Assembly: GCA_024641505.1 (NCBI GenBank)
Contig: JAHECY010000008.1
Span: 22,749-86,748 of the forward strand
Reading direction: 5' to 3'
Length of the DNA stretch: 64,000 nt
DNA from: Gammaproteobacteria bacterium
Lineage (GTDB): Bacteria > Pseudomonadota > Gammaproteobacteria > SG8-11
A program made the translations under genes and the position numbers. Positions 9,113 through 18,459 of this stretch are shown one piece after another. The notes under the pieces were generated by a model. It saw only the letters and a list, made by a program, of their open reading frames with translations, was not told where the DNA came from and did not search any database. Position 1 is the stretch's first letter. Every line of letters begins with the position of its first letter.

Positions 9113-10195
9113 ATGAACGACAATAATCACACAACACCAAATTCCCCGACGACCATGCAAGAATTGCGCACGCTTATCACAGCCTGGGCCCAAGAATTGG
9201 GTTTTGAACGGATGGGCGTCAGTGATACGGAATTGAGTGTCGCCGAGCAACATCTACTGCAATGGCTGCGACAAGATTACCAAGGGGACATGTCCTATAT
9301 GGCCCGTCACGGCAATAAACGCAGCCGCCCTGCCAATTTGGTACCCGGCACAGTGCGGGTGCTATCACTGCGCATGAATTACTTGCCGGAAAATCAAACT
9401 GCAATGGAACAACAGCTATTAAATCCCCAGACCGGGTATATTTCCCGGTATGCCACCGGCCGGGACTATCACAAGCTACTGCGTAAACGCCTGCAGCAAC
9501 TGGCAGATCGCATCAGTGGCAAGGTACCGCACTGGCGCTACCGGGTATTTACCGATAGCGCCCCGGTACTGGAAAAACCCTTGGCCCATAAAGCAGGACT
9601 GGGTTGGCTGGGTAAGCACACCAATCTCATTGACCGACATCAGGGCTCCTGGTTTTTCCTGGGAGAGATCTACACGGACTTACCGCTCCCCGTGGATGAG
9701 CCCGGGTCTGATCATTGTGGCAGCTGTACACGCTGCATCGATGTCTGTCCTACCGGTGCCATTGTGGCACCATATGTTCTAGACGCGCGCAAATGTATCT
9801 CTTATTTGACTATCGAACACCATGGCAGCATTCCGGAAATACTGCGTCCCCTGATTGGCAACCGCATTTATGGTTGCGACGATTGTCAGTTGTATTGTCC
9901 CTGGAATCGATTTGCCACTGTCTCTCAGGAAGCCGCATTTACGCCACGACAATATTTATTACAGGGTGACCTGACGGAATTTTTCAGTTGGACTGAACAG
10001 GATTTCCTGCGACTTACTGCAGGCACCCCTATCCGCCGCATTGGTCATGAACGCTGGTTACGCAATCTGGCGGTCGCCCTGGGCAATGCCCCTACCGATA
10101 TGCAGATAATCACCACATTGCGTATACACGCGGAGCATCCATCGTCATTAGTTCGCGAACATGTGCGGTGGGCGTTAGCACGACATCAGCAATGA
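9113..10195 (+). CDS. queG: Epoxyqueuosine reductase QueG
   Basis: HCGSCTRCIDVCPTGAI and CDDCQLYCPWN Fe-S motifs; divergent from nnr. Confidence 0.95.
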   Translation: MNDNNHTTPNSPTTMQELRTLITAWAQELGFERMGVSDTELSVAEQHLLQWLRQDYQGDMSYMARHGNKRSRPANLVPGTVRVLSLRMNYLPENQTAMEQQLLNPQTGYISRYATGRDYHKLLRKRLQQLADRISGKVPHWRYRVFTDSAPVLEKPLAHKAGLGWLGKHTNLIDRHQGSWFFLGEIYTDLPLPVDEPGSDHCGSCTRCIDVCPTGAIVAPYVLDARKCISYLTIEHHGSIPEILRPLIGNRIYGCDDCQLYCPWNRFATVSQEAAFTPRQYLLQGDLTEFFSWTEQDFLRLTAGTPIRRIGHERWLRNLAVALGNAPTDMQIITTLRIHAEHPSSLVREHVRWALARHQQ

Positions 10196-10517
10196 CGTCG
10201 TCCGTTCGACGATCCCATTATTTTATTCGGTCATTATATCTATTAATAGTGTAAAACCTTTTTAGAGGATGTCTAGCTGCATTACATATCGCACATCACC
10301 ATCAATAAAAACCTTCACCCTATCCGTGTATTATGGTGCATATTGCAATGATATTGGATCAATGACATGATAGCTTGGTTGAAGTTAGCGTGTGTCGTCA
10401 AAAGAAGTACGGGTTGATAAAAATTATGATGGAAAGTTTGAGTTGCCCGGAAAGGCTCCCACCTCCTCACGAGTTGCACATTTCATTCGTTTCCTCACCT
10501 GTTTCCGAGATTCGCCC

Positions 10518-11420
10518 ATGAATTTGATTCCTATTACCGTGTTGTTCGCTGTTGTTGGCCTGTTGCCCGTGGCGTACGCCAGCTCGGAACTGGACACATT
10601 ATCAGATTCCGAGACCCCCCTGATTTGGGCTGGATGCGGCATTACCAAAAAAGCCTTCATGAAAGAGCTGGCGGCGGCTTACGAGAAGAAAACCGGCGTG
10701 GTGATCAAACTTGAAGGTGGTGGTGCCACACGTGGCATCCGGGATGTACAGAAGAATACGATCAATATCGGTGGCGCCTGCCGTGCGCGTATGGAAGACA
10801 ATCCTAACGAAAGATACCTGGAACAATTGCCGGTCGCCTGGGATGCCATTGTATTCATTGTCAACAAGGACAATCCGATCAACGATATCACATTGGCACA
10901 GGTGCGTGATATTTACACCGGCAAGATCATCAACTGGCGGCAACTGGGCGGCAAGGATGAACCAATAGATCTTTACGTACGGTCAAGCCCCATTTCCGGC
11001 GTGGGCCAGGCTTTACGTGAATTGGTGTTCAACGATTACGATAAAAAATTCACACCCCTGGCACATATCGTCGCGTCTTCGGGGCCAGCGGAAGAAGCCG
11101 TGGAAAAATTCGGCAGCGCTTTCGCCGCCACCGGTGTCAGCAGCGCCAAACGACGCAACGTGAAAATCCTCAGCCTGGCAGGTGTACCACCCACGGTGGA
11201 GAATATCAAAAGAGGCGAGTATCTCTTGTTCCGACCCCTGTACCTGATTACGCGCACCGGCGAGAATAATCCAAAAATTCTTGATTTCGTCAAATTTGCC
11301 ACCAGCAACGAAGGCAAAGAAATCATCCGTAAAGCCGGCAGCATTCCCTATGCGGATGCCATGAATCTCCTGCCCTCGCACTTTCTGCGCTACGTGAACG
11401 CAAAATCTCTGGGCAATTGA
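10518..11420 (+). CDS. PstS-like periplasmic substrate-binding protein without adjacent permease
   Basis: Signal peptide MNLIPITVLFAVVGLLPVAYA; LIWAGCGITKKAFMKELAAAYEKKTGVVIKLEGGGATRGI; VRDIYTGKIINWRQLGG. Confidence 0.8.
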   Translation: MNLIPITVLFAVVGLLPVAYASSELDTLSDSETPLIWAGCGITKKAFMKELAAAYEKKTGVVIKLEGGGATRGIRDVQKNTINIGGACRARMEDNPNERYLEQLPVAWDAIVFIVNKDNPINDITLAQVRDIYTGKIINWRQLGGKDEPIDLYVRSSPISGVGQALRELVFNDYDKKFTPLAHIVASSGPAEEAVEKFGSAFAATGVSSAKRRNVKILSLAGVPPTVENIKRGEYLLFRPLYLITRTGENNPKILDFVKFATSNEGKEIIRKAGSIPYADAMNLLPSHFLRYVNAKSLGN

Positions 11421-11548
11421 CGGCATAATACGACGCACATCCCCTACGACATCCACTGGCAATCGCACACTGGCTGCAGGGCGCGTATTGGCACCGGCAC
11501 TTAATTCCATCAGACCCTGATCGGGGTTGCCGCTTTAAAATCAAGAAC

Positions 11549-11565
11549 GGTGCGTGATACGCACC
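11549..11565. repeat. GGTGCGTGATACGCACC palindrome, copy 3 (one centre variant)
   Basis: Direct reading. Confidence 0.8.
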
Positions 11566-12342
11566 CTACAGAGGACGATCCGGGATCCGGTACTTGTCCA
11601 CCATCCAATCGATACCGCACTCCAGGGTGCCGCACCAGTCGACAAACTGATGCACCATATCCTTGCCTTTAAACCAGGCACCGTGCTGAGGCGCGATGGT
11701 TTCAATATCAAGATCCTTGACCATATTGACCCAAGCCCGCATCGCTATGCTGGACACCATGTAACGCCGGTGAAATCCGGCCATTAATTTGGCGTGCGCG
11801 GCAAAATCTTCCACTTGCAGATATTCACGTTCGGGCGCGGCGCCGAGATCGCCGCTGTATAGAATTTTCGAGAGCGGATCATAAACCTGAAAATTACCGC
11901 AAGAATGTAAAAAATGCGCGGGTAACAGCATCAGTTCGGCACCGTTGAGATCCAGATACATGCCTTCATCGGGTATCGGTTTCAAACGATCCAGCACTTT
12001 GGAATCGACACCGAAATGCGGTATAAAACGCATCCACAAGGCTGACGCATAGGCCACCGCGTCGCTCATCATCAACCAGCCGTTGAGCGCGGCCACCACG
12101 TCCGGGTCCTGATGCGACAGAAATATGTATTTGAGCTTGCCGCCGTGCAGGCACACGCTGGTTTCCGCAAACGCCTTGCTGAAAATCTTGTGGCCGCCCG
12201 GATCCAGAATCATGCCCGCGCCATTGTGAATAATCAGGTGTTGGTTGGCGTGTACCGCAAGCCGTTGCTCTAAATTCCAGTCGTCGAGTAAATAGTTCTT
12301 ATGATTGTCATTTTCAAATAGCACATGCGCTTTGATGGCCAT
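11566..12342 (-). CDS. MBL-fold / oxygen-binding diiron-type (ODP-like) protein
   Basis: FLSHQDPDVVAALN, LLPAHFLHSCGNFQVYDPLSKILYSGDLGAAPE, APQHGAWFKG typical of ODP-like MBL proteins. Confidence 0.8.
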   Translation of the reverse strand: MAIKAHVLFENDNHKNYLLDDWNLEQRLAVHANQHLIIHNGAGMILDPGGHKIFSKAFAETSVCLHGGKLKYIFLSHQDPDVVAALNGWLMMSDAVAYASALWMRFIPHFGVDSKVLDRLKPIPDEGMYLDLNGAELMLLPAHFLHSCGNFQVYDPLSKILYSGDLGAAPEREYLQVEDFAAHAKLMAGFHRRYMVSSIAMRAWVNMVKDLDIETIAPQHGAWFKGKDMVHQFVDWCGTLECGIDWMVDKYRIPDRPL

Positions 12343-12476
12343 AACATTCCCTCGTCTGATAAAAACCTATTGCCGCTAGTATGGCGCATGGATTGGCGAT
12401 TTTCCAGGCTGCGGTTACCCGGTACGCCCGGGTGGCCGTCGCGACGAACCCAGACGGCGCGGCGCTCAACCTTTGC

Positions 12477-13328
12477 TCAATGTTCTCCCGCCAGCGCACC
12501 TTGCTCGATCGTGGCGCGCGTCAGTACCGTTGTCATATCGTCGATCCATTCCTGAATTTCCGCGATCACATGTTGGCGTTGTTTTTCCGTGAGCAACTTG
12601 TCAACGCTCAGCACCATGGCGTCGGTCGCATCATAGAAATCGCGAAATTTTTCCGGCCGGGAACGAGTGAACCATTCATAGAGCGCTGCTTCCACTGCCG
12701 TGCCTTCACTGGCTTGTTGTACCAGTTGCACAAATTCCTGTTGCCGGCCGCGCCGGTAAGTCAACCAGTCGTCCGTGACATCAGGAACGTGCGCCATCAA
12801 AGCGGCAATCTGTCGTTCCTGTTCGCTACTCAAGCTGCCGGTCCATTTTTCCAACTTATCAACAATGCCATCGACCTTGTTTGCCAGACGTTTCTCCGGT
12901 GTCATTGCCAGTCGTTCGACAAATTCCTCGTTCCCATCCGCCAATTCTTCCTTCAAATGTTCAATTTGTCGCTTGTTCACCGTAGCGAACAACATGACCG
13001 CGTCCTGCTGCAACTGCCGACCCAGATGGGCACGAAACGGTCGTAGCGAGGCATAGAACCATTGCAGATCCTCCGCGCTCACCTGATCCCGGATACGATT
13101 CTGGAGTTCTTTCAGGAAATCGATGTAGGACTGCACTTCGTTGTCCCGGTGCCAGCGCACATGCGCCATGATACGGGGTTTTAGAAAACGCTCCTGCTCC
13201 CGGGTGAGATCCAGGAAATCATCGATGCGCCAGAGAAATACCGTGTCCGAATGATTATAGATAAAACGGAAGGTGCAGCCGTTCAACAGCACCAGAAATA
13301 AAACAACAATGATATGCGACCGGTTCAT
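12477..13328 (-). CDS. DUF6279-like lipoprotein
   Basis: Lipobox LLNGC; FRFIYNHSDTVFLWRIDDFLDLTREQERFLKPRI. Confidence 0.65.
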   Translation of the reverse strand: MNRSHIIVVLFLVLLNGCTFRFIYNHSDTVFLWRIDDFLDLTREQERFLKPRIMAHVRWHRDNEVQSYIDFLKELQNRIRDQVSAEDLQWFYASLRPFRAHLGRQLQQDAVMLFATVNKRQIEHLKEELADGNEEFVERLAMTPEKRLANKVDGIVDKLEKWTGSLSSEQERQIAALMAHVPDVTDDWLTYRRGRQQEFVQLVQQASEGTAVEAALYEWFTRSRPEKFRDFYDATDAMVLSVDKLLTEKQRQHVIAEIQEWIDDMTTVLTRATIEQGALAGEH

Positions 13329-13376
13329 GATACCGGTATTGTAAGCGTTATTGTCGGGAAAAGGTATGGTAGCGGA

Positions 13377-13544
13377 TTACTGCAGACCAAAGTATAGGAG
13401 TAGCCCTGGTGTCACCAGCCAGAGCAGACCCTTGATCAGGAAAAACAGAAAGCCCATCCAGCCCAGACGCTTCCACCACAAACGGGTGCCGTGATTTTCG
13501 ATTTCCGCCGGCAATGATGGGCTATTTGTGATCATATGTGCCAT
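13377..13544 (-). CDS. Small (55 aa) single-pass membrane protein
   Basis: Hand-translated: MAHMITNSPSLPAEIENHGTRLWWKRLGWMGFLFFLIKGLLWLVTPGLLLYFGLQ*; below the track's size cutoff; lies in the EamA-DUF6279 gap on the same strand. Confidence 0.6.
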   Translation of the reverse strand: MAHMITNSPSLPAEIENHGTRLWWKRLGWMGFLFFLIKGLLWLVTPGLLLYFGLQ

Positions 13545-13624
13545 AAATTGGGTGTCCGCAATGGATATCGTCCCCCGGCATTGATTTCCACAATGCAGGA
13601 GGACGGATACACCACAATTTACAT

Positions 13625-14521
13625 TTACCCGCGGTTCGCGGCTCTGCGCACCATGCCACCCAGGACATCACCCCACTGATGCAATGCCAATCCTGATAGA
13701 ATAATCCCGGTTCCGGCCAAGGCATGCACACTGACCACTTCACCATTGAAAGCCTTGCCAATGGCCAGGGCCATCACTGGCGTCACCAGTGTCACCAGCG
13801 CGACGGTAGCGGCGGACACCCTCACCAGCACATAATAGTAAAGCGCCCAGCCAACCACGGTGCCAAAAGCACCCAAGTACAGAATCGACGCCACCGCGGT
13901 CACAGGCATGCCCCCATCCAAAGATTCCGGACTTAACAGCCACGTTGCCAGGAACATCGGCACCGCCAACAGCAGCCCCCCGGTTATCATAGTCAGCGGA
14001 TGCGCTGTAACATTGATACGCTTGATCAATACCGAGCTCATACAATGCACGGTAACCGATACCAGCACCATGCCAACCCCCAATAACGCGGCCTTGTCCA
14101 TATGCAAATCATCGGCGAAAATCATTCCCAAACCGGCTATGCCCAGCATTGCACCGATTAAATGATTGAATGTGAGGCGCGCTCCGGGTAACCAGTAGGC
14201 CGCCATCAATCCCATGATGATCGGAGTCAGGCCGTACACAACGGACACCAGGCCGGAGCTGATAAACTGCGCGCCAAAGTACACGGAAATCATGGCACCG
14301 TAGATACTCACGCCGCTGATCGCATAAATACGTTTATGCTCCTTGCGCCAATGCATGGGAATTCGCAGCAGCTTGATCAGAATGACGCACAACATCAGGC
14401 CAATGACCATGCGCGCGGTAACACCGGTCAAAAAACCGGGACCACCGGCGCTCCATTTGATCGCCAAGGGCGTGGTGGACCAAATGAGTATCATCCCCAG
14501 ATAGGCGGCTGGCACGGACAT
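13625..14521 (-). CDS. EamA/DMT family transporter
   Basis: About ten TM segments, two EamA repeats (LGMILIWSTTPLAIKWSAGGPGFLTGVTARMVIG; LYLGAFGTVVGWALYYYVLVRVSAATVALVTLVTPVMALAIG). Confidence 0.9.
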   Translation of the reverse strand: MSVPAAYLGMILIWSTTPLAIKWSAGGPGFLTGVTARMVIGLMLCVILIKLLRIPMHWRKEHKRIYAISGVSIYGAMISVYFGAQFISSGLVSVVYGLTPIIMGLMAAYWLPGARLTFNHLIGAMLGIAGLGMIFADDLHMDKAALLGVGMVLVSVTVHCMSSVLIKRINVTAHPLTMITGGLLLAVPMFLATWLLSPESLDGGMPVTAVASILYLGAFGTVVGWALYYYVLVRVSAATVALVTLVTPVMALAIGKAFNGEVVSVHALAGTGIILSGLALHQWGDVLGGMVRRAANRG

Positions 14522-14553
14522 TGTTGCATTCTCCTTGCATTGGTGGAAAACGA

Positions 14554-14585
14554 AAAAGGCCGCAGCTTTTTGGGCTGCGGCCTTT
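14554..14585 (-). terminator. Intrinsic terminator/attenuator in the EamA 5' leader
   Basis: Minus strand: GGCCGCAGC-CCAAAAA-GCTGCGGCC-TTTTTCGTTTT about 35 nt upstream of the ATG. Confidence 0.75.
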
Positions 14586-14618
14586 GGGAATCGTTTTACT
14601 TTTCTCGGTTAACCGGTA

Positions 14619-14723
14619 CTACTCTCGATCAACGCTCCATTCCCTCAGGCACACAGTATGCGCCGGCAGCCAAATATGGCGGCGCAGTGCAAAATGTTTG
14701 GTACCTGAGGTCATCGTCATCAT
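14619..14723 (-). CDS. Possible 34-aa leader peptide upstream of the EamA attenuator
   Basis: Hand-translated MMTMTSGTKHFALRRHIWLPAHTVCLREWSVDRE*; TTGACA-like -35 upstream; weak SD. Confidence 0.3.
   Translation of the reverse strand: MMTMTSGTKHFALRRHIWLPAHTVCLREWSVDRE
14643..14710. promoter_or_regulatory. Large inverted repeat/hairpin in the EamA leader
   Basis: CCTCAGG (14643-14649) pairs with CCTGAGG (14704-14710); inside, TGCGCCG/CGGCGCA and further pairing. Confidence 0.6.
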
Positions 14724-15013
14724 GGAGCTAGTGTGCCTACAATGACGCGACACTGTCAAGACTGTGATTCACTATTTTTATTCAGTGGCGATTGTTCACA
14801 TTTTTTAAACGGGCGGACATCACGCAGCGCCTGCTGTTGGGTCGCGCCGCAGATAAACCTGATGCTGCACTTTTCCGCCTGCGGCGCCCCCACCGCCACC
14901 GAAAGCTGGCGGGAAATCCTGAATGAAGCTGCCATAGATATTGGCTCGAAACCAACCCGCCGCCCGCGCCATTCTCAATTGACTAGCAAGATGGTATCGA
15001 CACAGATCCGCCA

Positions 15014-15559
15014 TTAGATCTTGAAGCAATGCTCCCGGTAATATTTCATCTCATTGATGGAATCACGGATATCGTTCAACGCCAAGTGCGCGCCGGTTTT
15101 GGTAACGCCGCCATAGACCGACGGTGCCCAGCGACGAGTTAACTCCTTGATGGTGCTCACATCAAGATTTCGATAATGGAAGTAGGCTTCCAACTTTGGC
15201 ATGCAGCGGGCGAGAAAACGCCGATCCTGGCAGATACTGTTACCGCACATGGGCGATTTACTGGCACCTACATATTGCTGCAGAAATTCGATGGTTTGAC
15301 GTTCCGCTTCCAGTTCATCGATGGTGCTGGCGCGGATTCTGGAGACCAATCCGGAGCCGGTATGCTGCCGGGTATTCCACTCATCCATGGCCGCCAGACG
15401 CGCTTCACTTTGGTGTATGGCAAGCTCCGGCCCTTCAGCAAGGATATTCAATTGGCTGTCGGTCACGATGGTGGCAATCTCGATAATACTGTCATTAAGG
15501 GTATCCAGCCCAGTCATTTCCAGGTCTATCCAGATAAGATTGCTCGCGTCTTGGGCCAT
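15014..15559 (-). CDS. orn: Oligoribonuclease
   Basis: [39 protein letters not shown]; start moved to MAQDASNL. Confidence 0.95.
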   Translation of the reverse strand: MAQDASNLIWIDLEMTGLDTLNDSIIEIATIVTDSQLNILAEGPELAIHQSEARLAAMDEWNTRQHTGSGLVSRIRASTIDELEAERQTIEFLQQYVGASKSPMCGNSICQDRRFLARCMPKLEAYFHYRNLDVSTIKELTRRWAPSVYGGVTKTGAHLALNDIRDSINEMKYYREHCFKI

Positions 15560-15693
15560 GACTACTCCTTTTTTATGGTACGACTTTAATGAGGCAGTGA
15601 AAATTAATGCGCTCATTGTACCAGACCCCATTCTTTGACAGCGAAAAAAACCGTATGATGCGGCATTACCCCTGTGGACGGAGATCTACTATC

Positions 15694-16029
15694 ATGAGCG
15701 ACCTCACCCAGAAGAAGTGTCAATCCTGCGAAGGCGGCGTTTGCCCGCTGCCTGTGCACGACGCCCAGAACCTGCTGCGGCAGGTGCCCGGTTGGAGTTT
15801 ATCGCAGGAAAATAAAGAAATACGGCGGGAATTTCGCTTCAAGAATTATTATGAAACCATGGCCTTCGTCAATACCGTGGCTTGGGTCGCGCATCGGGAA
15901 GATCATCACCCGGACCTGGAAGTGTATTACAACCGGGCTCTGGTACGTTTTGCCACCCATGCCATCGGCGGCCTTTCTGAAAATGATTTTATTTGCGCCG
16001 CGAAAATTAATGCCTTGCTGGAGAACTGA
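15694..16029 (+). CDS. phhB: 4a-hydroxytetrahydrobiopterin dehydratase (PCD/DCoH family)
   Basis: FKNYYETMAFVNTVAWVAHREDHHPDLEVYYNRALVRFATHAIGGLSENDF. Confidence 0.92.
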   Translation: MSDLTQKKCQSCEGGVCPLPVHDAQNLLRQVPGWSLSQENKEIRREFRFKNYYETMAFVNTVAWVAHREDHHPDLEVYYNRALVRFATHAIGGLSENDFICAAKINALLEN

Positions 16030-16064
16030 GCCTTGAATATCCTCACTTTACTGTCCTTTGGTGT

Positions 16065-17093
16065 ATGGCCAAACGCAAACTGAATCGGCGTCAGGAGTGG
16101 CGGGTCCGCAAAATTCAGGAAGACCGCCTGGCTCGCGCGGAAAGAAAACAGCAGGGATTGGCACAACCCCACGGTGAGGATCTGGGTCCTGAGCTACACG
16201 GGCGCATTGTCGCCAGTTTCGGCGCGGAATTCGACATTGAAGACCCGGATAAAACCTTGTTCCGTTGTGTATGCCGGCAGAACATCGACAGCCTGGTATG
16301 TGGTGACGAGGTGGTATGGCAACAAGAAAGCACTGGCAACGGCGTGATCATTGCGCGCCGCGAACGGCGCACCCTGTTATCACGTCCGGATTTTCACCAG
16401 AAGTTGAAACCGGTGGCCGCGAATGTCGACCAGATCGCGGTGGTCAGCGCCATTAAACCGGGAGTCAATTTCGAACTCATCGACCGCTACCTGGTGGCGG
16501 CTGAAACCGTGAACATTCCCCCCATGCTGGTGCTCAACAAGATCGACTTGCTGTCCCGCACGCAATTACAGCAACTGACTCAGGACCTCACACCTTACCA
16601 GCAGATCGGTTACACTGTGTTGTATATCAGCACCAAGGTCGACACAGACTTGGGGGAGTTGATTGCTTGTCTCCAGGGAAAAACCAGTATTTTTGTAGGA
16701 CAGTCGGGCGTCGGTAAATCTTCGATCCTGCAACGCCTGTTGCCCGAGGAAAATTTACAAGTGGGTGAGTTGTCTGCAAGCAGCGGGCTGGGCCGCCATA
16801 CCACGACGGTCACACGGCTCTATCATTTTCCCCAGGGTGGCGAACTCATCGATTCCCCCGGCGTGCGCGACTTCGCCCTTTGGAATATCACTGCGCAACA
16901 GGCGCAATGGGGATTCATCGAGTTTCGGCCGTATCTCCAACACTGCCGGTTCAATGATTGTAGCCATACCGTGGAACCTGGTTGCGCAGTGATCAATGCA
17001 GCACAACAGGGCAGCATCCAGCCCCGACGCCTGGCCAGTTATCAACAAATACTGGCGAGCGTGAAATCCAGTTGGACGAAGGAGACAGATTGA
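16065..17093 (+). CDS. rsgA: Ribosome small subunit-dependent GTPase A
   Basis: Circularly permuted GTPase: VLNKIDLL, GQSGVGKSSI, DSPGVRDF; C-terminal zinc motif C-x4-C-x5-H-x5-C. Confidence 0.95.
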   Translation: MAKRKLNRRQEWRVRKIQEDRLARAERKQQGLAQPHGEDLGPELHGRIVASFGAEFDIEDPDKTLFRCVCRQNIDSLVCGDEVVWQQESTGNGVIIARRERRTLLSRPDFHQKLKPVAANVDQIAVVSAIKPGVNFELIDRYLVAAETVNIPPMLVLNKIDLLSRTQLQQLTQDLTPYQQIGYTVLYISTKVDTDLGELIACLQGKTSIFVGQSGVGKSSILQRLLPEENLQVGELSASSGLGRHTTTVTRLYHFPQGGELIDSPGVRDFALWNITAQQAQWGFIEFRPYLQHCRFNDCSHTVEPGCAVINAAQQGSIQPRRLASYQQILASVKSSWTKETD

Positions 17094-17161
17094 GCTAAAC
17101 ATATTAAAGTATTGATATTCCTGGACGTAACAGAAGAAATGGCAACGTCCCGAAGTGTTTG

Positions 17162-17177
17162 TGTGATGCGCATCACA
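17162..17177. promoter_or_regulatory. Perfect CRP/Vfr-type palindrome TGTGATGCGCATCACA
   Basis: Exact TGTGA-N6-TCACA, fully palindromic, 47 bp upstream of the start at 17224. Confidence 0.7.
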
Positions 17178-17223
17178 CTTTCTTTAAAATTTGCACCCCG
17201 ATAATTCGCATCAGGAGACTTTC

Positions 17224-18027
17224 ATGAAACGCGTTTACCCACTGGTTACGGCTACATTATTGTGTTGTGCATCCGGCAACGTCCTCGCAGGCAAAGGTGA
17301 TATCGACTTTTCGCTGCTCAGTGGCGCCGCCTCCGGTACCACTACCCAGGCACAGGCAGAACAGCTGTTTCAGGATATTTTTGAATTTGCCGTCGCCGAC
17401 CTGAGTTCCGCCATGAGCTACAAAGCGGTAGCGCCCGCCGAACCCTTGGGCATCACCGGTATCGATGTGGGTCTGGTGATAACCGCGACCAAAATGGCCA
17501 ATGCCAAGAAATGGGATGAAGTAGTAGACGGCGGCAGCACCATTTCCACGTTGCCTACTTTCAAACTTGCGGCCCAAAAGGGCTTACCGTTCGGCATCGA
17601 CGTCGGTGCTTTTTATATGGGTACTTCGAGCAGCAATGTAAAACTGGTCGGGGGTGAATTGCGCTACGCGATTCTGGAAGGTGGTGTCGCCACACCCGCA
17701 CTGGCGGTGCGTGGGACGTTCTCCAAACTCAGTGGCGTCAGTGATTTCAGTTTCTCCAGCCAGGGCCTGGAAGTGTCAGTATCCAAGGGTTTCCTCATGC
17801 TCACCCCCTATGCCGGCGTTGGTATCGTGCAATACAAAGGCAGCTACGACAAACCCATCAGCATCCCCAGCACCGCAATAGTGGTCAATCTGGATGAAGC
17901 CAGTGATCAACAGACCAAAACCTTCGTTGGTGTGAATTTCAATATGGGCCTGTTCAACATCGCCGTGGACGGTGATAAAACCGGTGACAGCACATCCTAT
18001 AGCCTGAAATTCGGGTTCCGTTTCTAA
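17224..18027 (+). CDS. Secreted/outer-membrane beta-barrel-type protein (DUF6588-like)
   Basis: Signal peptide MKRVYPLVTATLLCCASGNVLA; barrel-like strands ending TSYSLKFGFRF (terminal F). Confidence 0.65.
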   Translation: MKRVYPLVTATLLCCASGNVLAGKGDIDFSLLSGAASGTTTQAQAEQLFQDIFEFAVADLSSAMSYKAVAPAEPLGITGIDVGLVITATKMANAKKWDEVVDGGSTISTLPTFKLAAQKGLPFGIDVGAFYMGTSSSNVKLVGGELRYAILEGGVATPALAVRGTFSKLSGVSDFSFSSQGLEVSVSKGFLMLTPYAGVGIVQYKGSYDKPISIPSTAIVVNLDEASDQQTKTFVGVNFNMGLFNIAVDGDKTGDSTSYSLKFGFRF

Positions 18028-18042
18028 GCCTCAGCATATATT

Positions 18043-18066
18043 CCGCGCCTCCCCCGGGAGGCGCGG
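18043..18066. terminator. GC-rich hairpin after the DUF6588-like gene
   Basis: CCGCGCCTCCC-CC-GGGAGGCGCGG. Confidence 0.6.
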
Positions 18067-18067
18067 T

Positions 18068-18391
18068 TCATACCGACACGTCAAAGCCGAAGGTGCGGTG
18101 GTAATACTCCCGAAATTCCTGCTGTTGATGGCTTTCGTAAAGCGAGATGGCGTTACGCGCAGCACTGCCCGCAACGGGAACAACCTGTGGACCGTGAGAT
18201 TCGATTACCGGATTTGGCATGATCGAGGGCTGGGCGTTGGCAAGGCACCGCCGTTGCCGCTCGGTGGCGGTTAACGGGATCACTGCGAAAAGATCAGGAC
18301 CGGTAGGCACCGGTCCTTTTTTTGCTGCCATAACTTTGGTTTTGGCGGCACCTGGCGGTGCCCCTCCCCTCTCCCTTATGCGTGCGACCAT
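18068..18391 (-). CDS. Uncertain hypothetical protein
   Basis: 107 aa ORF, no recognised domain; overlaps a strong plus-strand terminator. Confidence 0.25.
   Translation of the reverse strand: MVARIRERGGAPPGAAKTKVMAAKKGPVPTGPDLFAVIPLTATERQRRCLANAQPSIMPNPVIESHGPQVVPVAGSAARNAISLYESHQQQEFREYYHRTFGFDVSV
18297..18323 (+). terminator. Strong intrinsic terminator
   Basis: GGACCGGT-AGGC-ACCGGTCC-TTTTTTT. Confidence 0.75.
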
Positions 18392-18459
18392 TATAACGAA
18401 ACGCGTGTCCGCTACCAGGTAGCAAAATACCCCATTTATTAAACTGAAGTAGACAGGAT

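Noticed and set aside
14733-15029. ORFs 14733-15017 (+) and 14820-15029 (-)
   Set aside because: No recognisable domain, odd composition, and mutually overlapping; not supported as genes.
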